Assembly (NCBI GenBank): GCA_023436885.1
Contig: JAEZHI010000050.1
Location: 1 to 64,000, forward strand
Reading direction: 5' to 3'
Source: Pseudomonadota bacterium
GTDB taxonomy: Bacteria; Pseudomonadota; Alphaproteobacteria; Rhizobiales; Pleomorphomonadaceae
Length of the DNA stretch: 64,000 bases
A model generated the notes under the pieces. That model made no database searches, had not been told where the DNA came from, and worked only from the letters and a program-made list of their open reading frames with translations. Of the stretch, positions 58,155-64,000 are shown one piece after another. How positions within the stretch are numbered: position 1 is the stretch's first letter; every line of letters begins with the position of its first letter. The position numbers and the translations under genes were made by a program.

Positions 58155-58991
58155 TCAGACAAGGCGGAGAGCTGCGACCCCTGCCATGACCAGAAAGGCG
58201 GCGGCGAAACGCCGACCACCGACCCTCTCGCCGAAAACCAGCTTGGACAGGATCAGAGCGAAGACGATCGATGTCTCGCGCAGCGCGGCCACCGGCGCCA
58301 CCGGTGCCCGCGTCATCGCCCAGAGTGCCACGCCGTAGGAAAGCGTCGTCGCCGCGCCGCCAACGAGGCCAAGGCCGAGCGTACGCGGGTTGAGGCGCGG
58401 GCGAGCGCCGCCGGCGAGCGCCATGGTCACCGTCACCACACCCGTCAGCACGGCGAGCAAGAGGGCGTAGGCAACGGGCGAGCCTGAAAGGCGCACACCC
58501 CTGGCGTCCACCAAAGTATAAGCCGCGATCACCACGGCGTTGCAGAGGGCGGCGATCGCTCCGGCCATGGCCAGCGGTTGCCGTCGGAAAGCGCCCAGGG
58601 CGAGCGCGATGACACCGGCCGAGATCAGCCCCACCGCGAGCCATTGGCCACCAACCAGGATCTCGCCGAAAATGGCCGCTCCACACAGCGCCACGACGAC
58701 GGGCGCGGCGCCGCGCATCAGCGGGTAGGCAAGGCTCATATCGGCGATGCGATAGGCTCGGGCGATCAGCAGATAATAGATGCTCTGAAGAAGGACTGAG
58801 ACAGCAATATAGGGCCAGCTTTCCGCAGCCGGCAGCGGCAGAAACGGCAAGACCACCGCGGCGACCAGTCCCGCCCCGATGGCCACCGAGATGGTCATCG
58901 CAAGTTTGTCGACCGCCCCTTTGACGAGAACATTCCAACCGGCATGAACGAGGGCAGCCGCGAGAACAGCGACGAAAACGCCAAAGGACAT
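58155..58991 (-). CDS. EamA/DMT-superfamily transporter
   Basis: A 278-residue inner-membrane protein with about ten hydrophobic segments forming two homologous halves of the drug/metabolite transporter fold. Its N-terminus AALVHAGWNVLVKGAVDKLAMTI and repeat-end PVAPVAALRETSIVFALILSKLVFGERVGGRRFAAAFLVMAGVAALRLV fit EamA transporters. The substrate cannot be inferred. It is convergent with the GST gene (stop codons about 2 bases apart) and divergent from truB. Confidence 0.88.
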   Translation of the reverse strand: MSFGVFVAVLAAALVHAGWNVLVKGAVDKLAMTISVAIGAGLVAAVVLPFLPLPAAESWPYIAVSVLLQSIYYLLIARAYRIADMSLAYPLMRGAAPVVVALCGAAIFGEILVGGQWLAVGLISAGVIALALGAFRRQPLAMAGAIAALCNAVVIAAYTLVDARGVRLSGSPVAYALLLAVLTGVVTVTMALAGGARPRLNPRTLGLGLVGGAATTLSYGVALWAMTRAPVAPVAALRETSIVFALILSKLVFGERVGGRRFAAAFLVMAGVAALRLV

Positions 58992-59179
58992 ATGAACTCC
59001 AGGAGAATCGCTGGGAAACAGCAGCTCTCACCTTTTCACGGAGGTCCCGATCCCGCAATCTTCCGGGCCTTGCCTTCCGTGCCGCCCCAGTGTAGGAGCG
59101 GCCCCTTCCGGACGCATTGTCCGCCGTCTTTATCGCCACGCCGGGTTCCATCCCCGGTCGGTGCATTCAGGGTTCAGGT

Positions 59180-60091
59180 ATGGCACGCAAGAAAAAAGGC
59201 ACGGTCCACGGCTGGGTGGTGCTCGACAAGCCCTATGGCATGACTTCGACGCAGGCTGTCGGCGCCATGAAGCGCATCTTCGGCACACCCAAGGCAGGCC
59301 ATGCCGGCACACTGGATCCGCTGGCCTCCGGCATGCTGCCGATCGCCCTGGGCGAAGCGACCAAGACCGTTCCTTACGTGATGGATGGCGACAAGCTCTA
59401 TCGCTTCACCGTGCGGTGGGGCGCGGAAACAGCGACCGACGACGCCGAGGGCGAAGTGGTACGTGCTTCCGACCACCGGCCGACAGCGGAAGACATCGAT
59501 GGTGTACTCGACGAGTTCGAGGGCGAAATCATGCAGACGCCACCGGCCTTTTCGGCGATCAAGGTGGACGGCGAGCGTGCCTATGATCTCGCCCGTGCCG
59601 GCGAGACCGTCGAGCTCGAGGCGCGCCCGGTCAACGTGCATCGCCTCGATCTCATCGACTGCCCGGATGCGGACACCGCCATCTTCGAAGCGGAGTGCGG
59701 CAAGGGCACATATGTGCGCGCCATCGCCCGCGACATGGGGCGTCGGCTTGGCACCGCCGGTCATGTCATCGAGCTTCGCCGGCTCATCGTCGGACCGTTC
59801 GCCGAGGAAGACATGGTCACCCTCGACGCCTTGCAGGCAGCGCTTGAAGCCGATGGGGACGCCATGTCGCTGTTGACACCAATCGAAGCCGCGCTCGCCG
59901 ACCTGCCGCAGCTCGATGTGACGTCCGATCAGGCCGTGCGGCTCAGGAACGGCAATCCGGTGCTGCTGCGCGGTCGCGACGCCCCGGTCGAGGAAGAGGC
60001 GGTCGGCGTCTTTGATCGTGGCCGGCTGATGGCCATCGCCAAGGTTGAGCATGGCGAACTTAAGCCGGTTCGGCTGATAATGCCCGATTGA
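59180..60091 (+). CDS. truB: tRNA pseudouridine-55 synthase TruB
   Basis: A 303-residue enzyme that makes pseudouridine 55 in the T-loop of tRNA. The catalytic Asp46 lies in [33 protein letters not shown] at the N-terminus, [19 protein letters not shown] and [19 protein letters not shown] confirm the family. A PUA-like C-terminal region follows. The ATG at 59180 is preferred to the longer frame from 59117. It precedes rpsO and pnp in the usual order. Confidence 0.97.
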   Translation: MARKKKGTVHGWVVLDKPYGMTSTQAVGAMKRIFGTPKAGHAGTLDPLASGMLPIALGEATKTVPYVMDGDKLYRFTVRWGAETATDDAEGEVVRASDHRPTAEDIDGVLDEFEGEIMQTPPAFSAIKVDGERAYDLARAGETVELEARPVNVHRLDLIDCPDADTAIFEAECGKGTYVRAIARDMGRRLGTAGHVIELRRLIVGPFAEEDMVTLDALQAALEADGDAMSLLTPIEAALADLPQLDVTSDQAVRLRNGNPVLLRGRDAPVEEEAVGVFDRGRLMAIAKVEHGELKPVRLIMPD

Positions 60092-60152
60092 GGCTGGTTT
60101 TCCGGCTCCGGATTGCCGCTGGCTTTCGAGGGCATTTTCCTGTAGAGAAACC

Positions 60153-60213
60153 GCAACCTGATAACACAGGTTGCGCCGACCCGGCTGGACGACATCCCGG
60201 CCGGGCCATTTTT
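60153..60213 (+). promoter_or_regulatory. Twin hairpins in the rpsO leader
   Basis: GCAACCTG (60153-60160) pairs perfectly with CAGGTTGC (60166-60173). CCGGCTGG (60181-60188) pairs with CCGGCCGG (60197-60204), one G-U pair, followed by ATTTTT (60208-60213). The second looks like a terminator for truB or an attenuator. The pair sits just upstream of rpsO, where S15 autoregulatory structures are known in several phyla. Confidence 0.6.
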
Positions 60214-60238
60214 GTTATCCAACGACAAGGAGTCACCG

Positions 60239-60508
60239 ATGTCGATCACTGCCGAGCGCAAGGCCGCTCTCATCAAGGAATACGCCACCCTCGAAGGCGA
60301 CACCGGTTCGCCGGAAGTCCAGGTTGCGATCCTTTCCGAGCGCATCTCCAACCTCACCGAGCACTTCAAGAGCCACGTCAAGGATAACCATTCCCGTCGC
60401 GGCCTTCTGAAGCTGGTGAGCCAGCGTCGTCAGCTTCTGGACTACCTGAAGCGCAAGGACGCTGAGCGTTATGCCGCTCTGATCAACCGCCTCGGCCTGC
60501 GCCGCTGA
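60239..60508 (+). CDS. rpsO: 30S ribosomal protein S15
   Basis: An 89-residue small-subunit protein that binds the central domain of 16S rRNA. The sequence is typical: [79 protein letters not shown] stands seven bases before the ATG at 60239; the upstream frame extension is spurious. pnp follows after a long leader. Confidence 0.98.
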   Translation: MSITAERKAALIKEYATLEGDTGSPEVQVAILSERISNLTEHFKSHVKDNHSRRGLLKLVSQRRQLLDYLKRKDAERYAALINRLGLRR

Positions 60509-60788
60509 CGGAATTTTCGGGGATGGGCGGCTTGCTGCCCTCCCCTTCCGCCGCTCCGGCTTGCCGGGGTGGCTCCGATTTCCCGCCGCCCTGATACGAG
60601 GGCGTGGGGTCCGCTCGCAGACGCGGGCAAGAACGACAGGCGTCTTTGCCCCGCCGGGGTGAGCGCCGCTCCGGCGTGTTCCGCACCCTGGGGCAGGATT
60701 GCCAGACGCTTCACCCTGACGGGGGAGGAGCTTCTCGTCGTCTTGCCCGTGGGCCGCACGCCGGACCAGACAAGAACGGAACAAACGC
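60509..60788 (+). promoter_or_regulatory. GC-rich structured leader between rpsO and pnp
   Basis: These 280 bases contain no plausible gene but many short GC-rich inverted segments (for example CTCCGGCTTGCCGGGG near 60556-60571 and CCCCGCCGGGG near 60650-60660). In E. coli a hairpin in this position is cut by RNase III and lets PNPase control its own mRNA; a similar function here is inferred from place and structure only. Confidence 0.5.
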
Positions 60789-62930
60789 ATGTTCGATATC
60801 AAGAAAGTCGAGATCGACTGGGCCGGCCAGAAGCTGACCCTAGAGACGGGCCGTGTTGCCCGCCAGGCCGATGGCGCGGTGCTCGCGACGCTTGGCGAAA
60901 CGTCGGTCCTCGCCACCGTGGTCTCCGCCAAGGAGCCCAAGCCCGGTCAGGACTTCTTCCCGCTGACCGTCAACTACCAGGAAAAGGCCTTCGCGGCCGG
61001 CAAGATCCCTGGCGGCTATTTCAAGCGCGAAGGCCGTCCGGCCGAGCATGAGACGCTGATCTCCCGCCTGATCGACCGTCCGATCCGCCCGCTGTTCCCC
61101 GATGGCTACAAGTGCGACACCCAGGTGATCGTCACCGTGCTCAGCCATGACATGGAGAACTCGCCCGACATCCTCGCGATGGTTGCCGCCTCCGCCGCGC
61201 TGACCATCTCCGGCGTGCCCTTCATGGGCCCGGTCGGTGCCGCCCGCGTCGGTCTGATCGAGGGCGCCTATGTCCTCAATCCGCCGGTCGACAAGATGGC
61301 CGATTCGAAGCTTGACCTCGTCGTTGCCGGTACGGGCGACGCCGTGCTGATGGTTGAGTCCGAAGCCCAGGAACTCGACGAAGACACCATGCTCGGCGCC
61401 GTGATGTTCGGTCACCGCGGCTTCCAGCCGGTGATCGACGCTATCATCCGTCTCGCCGAGCGCGCCGCCAAGGAGCCGCGCGAGTTCGTTGCCAAGGACG
61501 TGTCGGACGTCGAGAAGGCCGTGCTGGACATCGCCGAGCAGGACCTCCGCGCTGCCTACAAGATCACCGCCAAGCAGGAGCGTTACGCTGCCGTCGACGC
61601 CGCCCGCGCCAAGGTGATGGGCGAGCTGTTCCCGGAAGGCGCCGAGCCGCGCTTCGACAAGGAAACCGTCTCCAACGTCTTCCACGACCTGCAGGCCAAG
61701 ATCGTTCGCTGGAACATCCTGGACACCGGCAGCCGCATCGACGGTCGCGACCTCAAGACGGTCCGTCCTATCGTTGCCCAGGTTGGCGTTCTGCCGCGCG
61801 CCCATGGTTCGGCCCTGTTCACCCGTGGCGAGACGCAGGCCCTCGTGGTTGCGACCCTCGGCACCGGCGAGGACGAGCAGTTCATCGAGACGCTGGAAGG
61901 CACCCGCAAGGAACGCTTCCTGCTTCACTACAACTTCCCGCCCTTCTCCGTCGGTGAAACCGGCCGCATGGGTTCGCCCGGCCGTCGCGAGATCGGCCAC
62001 GGCAAGCTTGCCTGGCGCGCCATCCATCCGGAGCTGCCGGCCCATCACGAGTTCCCCTACACCATCCGCGTAGTGTCCGAGATCACCGAGTCGAACGGCT
62101 CGTCGTCGATGGCCACCGTCTGCGGTTCCTCGCTGGCTCTCATGGACGCCGGCGTGCCGATGAAGGCTCCGACTGCCGGTATCGCCATGGGTCTCATCAA
62201 GGAAGGCGAGCGTTTCGCGGTGCTCTCCGACATTCTCGGCGACGAGGATCACCTCGGCGACATGGACTTCAAGGTGGCCGGCACGGCGCAGGGCATCACC
62301 TCGCTGCAGATGGACATCAAGATCACCGGCATCACCGAGGAGATCATGAAGGTCGCCCTGGCGCAGGCCAAGGGTGGTCGCGAGCACATCCTCGGCGAGA
62401 TGGCCAAGGCCATCACGGGCGCCCGTTCGTCAATTGGCGAGCATGCCCCGCGCATCGAAGTCATGAAGATCAACCCCGACAAGATCCGTGAAGTGATCGG
62501 TTCGGGCGGCAAGGTCATCCGCGAGATCGTCGAGAAGACCGGCGCCAAGATCGACATCCAGGACGACGGCACCGTCAAGTTCGCTTCGTCCGACCTCAAG
62601 GCGATCACTGCGGCCATGAACTGGGTGAAGGGCATCGCCGCCGAGCCGGAAATCGGCGCCATCTACGAGGGCACGGTCGTGAAGTGCGTCGATTTCGGCG
62701 CCTTCGTGAATTTCTTCGGCACCCGCGACGGTCTCGTCCACGTCTCCCAGCTCGCTCCGCAGCGCGTCCAGAACGTCAAGGACGTCGTCAAGGAAGGCGA
62801 CAAGGTGTGGGTGAAGCTGATGGGCTTCGACGAGCGCGGCAAGGTGCGCCTGTCGATGAAGGTGGTCGATCAGGCCACCGGCCAGGAAATCAAGCAGGAA
62901 GAGAAGCCCGCCGAGTCCAAGGGCGAGTGA
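60789..62930 (+). CDS. pnp: Polyribonucleotide nucleotidyltransferase (PNPase)
   Basis: A 713-residue 3'-5' exoribonuclease. Two RNase PH-like cores are visible, with [30 protein letters not shown] in the first and [21 protein letters not shown] residues ([24 protein letters not shown]) in the second. The KH domain contains [31 protein letters not shown] and the S1 domain ends in [21 protein letters not shown]. The C-terminus has a short charged tail. It also acts in RNA turnover and cold adaptation. Confidence 0.98.
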   Translation: MFDIKKVEIDWAGQKLTLETGRVARQADGAVLATLGETSVLATVVSAKEPKPGQDFFPLTVNYQEKAFAAGKIPGGYFKREGRPAEHETLISRLIDRPIRPLFPDGYKCDTQVIVTVLSHDMENSPDILAMVAASAALTISGVPFMGPVGAARVGLIEGAYVLNPPVDKMADSKLDLVVAGTGDAVLMVESEAQELDEDTMLGAVMFGHRGFQPVIDAIIRLAERAAKEPREFVAKDVSDVEKAVLDIAEQDLRAAYKITAKQERYAAVDAARAKVMGELFPEGAEPRFDKETVSNVFHDLQAKIVRWNILDTGSRIDGRDLKTVRPIVAQVGVLPRAHGSALFTRGETQALVVATLGTGEDEQFIETLEGTRKERFLLHYNFPPFSVGETGRMGSPGRREIGHGKLAWRAIHPELPAHHEFPYTIRVVSEITESNGSSSMATVCGSSLALMDAGVPMKAPTAGIAMGLIKEGERFAVLSDILGDEDHLGDMDFKVAGTAQGITSLQMDIKITGITEEIMKVALAQAKGGREHILGEMAKAITGARSSIGEHAPRIEVMKINPDKIREVIGSGGKVIREIVEKTGAKIDIQDDGTVKFASSDLKAITAAMNWVKGIAAEPEIGAIYEGTVVKCVDFGAFVNFFGTRDGLVHVSQLAPQRVQNVKDVVKEGDKVWVKLMGFDERGKVRLSMKVVDQATGQEIKQEEKPAESKGE

Positions 62931-62956
62931 CCTCTTTCTGAGGTGAGCGACTTCAG

Positions 62957-62996
62957 CGGTCGGCACGGTGAGAACTGTGCCGGCCGTTTCGTTTTC
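62957..62996 (+). terminator. Intrinsic terminator after pnp
   Basis: CGGTCGGCAC (62957-62966) pairs with GTGCCGGCCG (62977-62986), with one G-U pair and inner GGT/ACT extension, followed by TTTCGTTTTC. Confidence 0.85.
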
Positions 62997-63134
62997 GCCT
63001 CCATCTCCGTTGAAACCCAGGCCTTGGCTTCGAACGTTTTCCAGTTTGCAGACCTCCGCACTTGACAGCGGACCACCTCTGGCCCTTGATGCGGCCAACA
63101 AACGCGCCGCGCAGACGGCTGCTCTCAGGACGTA

Positions 63135-63416
63135 ATGACAATGCTGGTCAAGACCGACGATCTCCCCCACGAAGTCCGCTACACCAAGACGGACGCCGTC
63201 ATTTCGGCAATCGGGGCGACGTTGCTGATCGTCTCGGAGATGTTGGGCGCGATCATCGCTTTTGCATGGGCTCTCGGCAGTATGCTCGGTCTGGGCGAGA
63301 CGCCGATCGTGATCTTTGTTGCCGTGATGGCAATTCCCGGCCTGATCCTGTCGGCGACGCTCACTCGCCGCATCCTCCGCGTCGAGCACTCTCTTCGCGA
63401 CAGTGGCAGCTTCTGA
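63135..63416 (+). CDS. Small two-helix membrane protein, unknown function
   Basis: A 93-residue protein with two clear membrane segments (about residues 23-49 and 56-75), flanked by a polar N-terminus (DDLPHEVRYTKTDAV) and a basic C-terminus (TRRILRVEHSLRDSGSF). The start could be the ATG at 63135 or 63141. I do not recognise a family. GC content and codon use look like the neighbouring core genes. It follows the pnp terminator, so it should have its own promoter. Confidence 0.6.
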   Translation: MTMLVKTDDLPHEVRYTKTDAVISAIGATLLIVSEMLGAIIAFAWALGSMLGLGETPIVIFVAVMAIPGLILSATLTRRILRVEHSLRDSGSF

Positions 63417-63443
63417 TCTGTCCTTAAAGGTTGGTCTGCTCAT

Positions 63444-63475
63444 GAAGGGCGTGGCGATAGCCGCGCCTTTCTTAT
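63444..63475 (+). terminator. Weak hairpin after the small membrane protein
   Basis: AAGGGCGTGG (63445-63454) can pair imperfectly with CCGCGCCTT (63461-63469), followed by TCTTAT. The stem needs a bulged base, so this is a weak terminator call. Confidence 0.4.
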
Positions 63476-63709
63476 GCATGTCGTTGAGTCTTTGGAGCTT
63501 GGGTGTACGTGTTTTCAAATACACGCCAAGCGTTTAATCTCGTTGGCGCGGCTGATGGCATTTTGGGACTGGGAAGTTCTGACCAGGTTGGCAACTTTTC
63601 GGTTACCTAAGGCCGCTCTTTCGTCGATTCGGCCAAATGTCCACGTTGTCATAGCGCAAAGTCATGCTATTTCGTGGGGCGTAGGTTGGCTTGGCAAAGG
63701 GAGAGGTCG
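63476..63709. other. AT-richer spacer with inverted repeat, no clear gene
   Basis: The stretch before the last gene is less GC-rich than the core regions. A frame of 79 codons (63474-63713) exists but has no family resemblance or ribosome-binding site. An inverted repeat, CTTGGGTGTA (63498-63507) with TACACGCCAAG (63520-63530), has ten paired bases and one bulge. Its role is unknown. Confidence 0.45.
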
Positions 63710-64000
63710 ATGAAATTTCCGCGTGAACTCATCGCTCGAGTGGATGCTAGCCTTGTCCGTAGTCAGACGGCCGAGTGCCCCGTCGACGGCCTTGACGAGA
63801 TCGCGACAGTAGCGCTCGGCTTGGCCAAGGGCGACCGGGACGTCGCACGCGGGCTCATTCTCAACGACTTCGAGGATTGGCTGTCGCGGACCGGGCGCCT
63901 CAATTCCAGCTACAGCTTCGCAAGCTACCCACAGTTCCGAAAGGGCAAGCGTAGAGCAAGCCTGTTCGGCGCTCTGGCGTGGACCTACCTGCTGCCGCGA
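63710..64000 (+). CDS. Unrecognised protein, N-terminal part, cut by window edge
   Basis: An ATG at 63710 preceded by GGGAGAGG opens a frame that stays open to the end of the window (97 codons). It begins MKFPRELIARVDASLVRS and includes DEIATVALGLAKGDRDVARG and later DFEDWLSRTGRLNSSYSFAS. No membrane segment or signal peptide is visible and I do not recognise the family. The strong ribosome-binding site and long open frame support a real gene. Confidence 0.6.
   Translation, partial: MKFPRELIARVDASLVRSQTAECPVDGLDEIATVALGLAKGDRDVARGLILNDFEDWLSRTGRLNSSYSFASYPQFRKGKRRASLFGALAWTYLLPR

Noticed and set aside
57331..59166. 611-codon minus-strand frame over the GST and EamA genes
   Set aside because: It is opposite the GST and in another frame from the EamA transporter. 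Neither half resembles a protein family.
63474..63713. 79-codon frame before the last gene
   Set aside because: No ribosome-binding site, overlaps the better-supported start at 63710, no family resemblance.

Overview
The window is a stretch of alphaproteobacterial chromosome, most likely from the order Hyphomicrobiales (Rhizobiales). This rests on content and order: dnaK-dnaJ followed by a PmtA-type phospholipid methyltransferase, a PraR/PhrR-like XRE regulator just before metK, a fused YlxR/L7Ae protein, an OlsB-type acyltransferase, a CheD/CheB chemotaxis operon and an apparent mesaconyl-CoA hydratase of the ethylmalonyl-CoA pathway. The DNA is GC-rich. No tRNA, rRNA, CRISPR array, insertion sequence or prophage was seen. 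The genus cannot be fixed by eye.

Layout. 1-4142: rpmI end, rplT, pheS, pheT. 4143-5388: a strong bidirectional terminator, a decayed ribokinase remnant and mepA. 5474-12582: a cell-surface block of two polytopic GT-C-like membrane proteins, two DPM1/GtrB-like glycosyltransferases, a GtrA-like flippase and olsB. 12609-16610: heat-shock operon dnaK-dnaJ with a good sigma-32 promoter, then pmtA. 16638-23848: MarR regulator, lepA, grpE, hrcA, tsaB, rimI, a Fur-family regulator and plsC. 23869-31207: mesaconyl-CoA hydratase, polA and late cobalamin genes cobO, cobQ, cobD. 31802-40725: a complete chemotaxis signalling operon (STAS protein, cheY, cheA, cheW, PAS-containing receptor, cheR, cheD, cheB). 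40734-50306: gamma-carbonic-anhydrase-like protein, miaB, phoH, ybeY, corC, lnt, PraR-like regulator, metK, trmB. 50421-62930: the rimP-nusA-ylxR-infB-(YcxB-like)-rbfA operon, a GST, an EamA transporter, truB, rpsO and pnp. 63135-64000: a small membrane protein and an unrecognised gene running off the edge.

How the parts fit. Most of the window is core machinery: translation (rplT, pheST, lepA, rimP, infB, rbfA, truB, rpsO, miaB, tsaB, rimI, ybeY, trmB), transcription and RNA decay (nusA, pnp), protein folding (dnaKJ, grpE, hrcA), envelope biogenesis (mepA, plsC, pmtA, olsB, lnt) and one-carbon/cofactor metabolism (metK, cobOQD). The fur-plsC and miaB-phoH-ybeY blocks, often neighbours in this class, are here separated by about 17.6 kb holding mch, polA, cobalamin, chemotaxis and carbonic-anhydrase-like genes.

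I found no convincing wholly new system. The most unusual points are the surface-glycosylation block with 8-base homopolymers inside one gene, the ribokinase pseudogene, several structured leaders (metK, rimP, rpsO, pnp), a nested hairpin after lepA, a 25-bp near-perfect palindrome between corC and lnt, and the unrecognised gene at the right edge.
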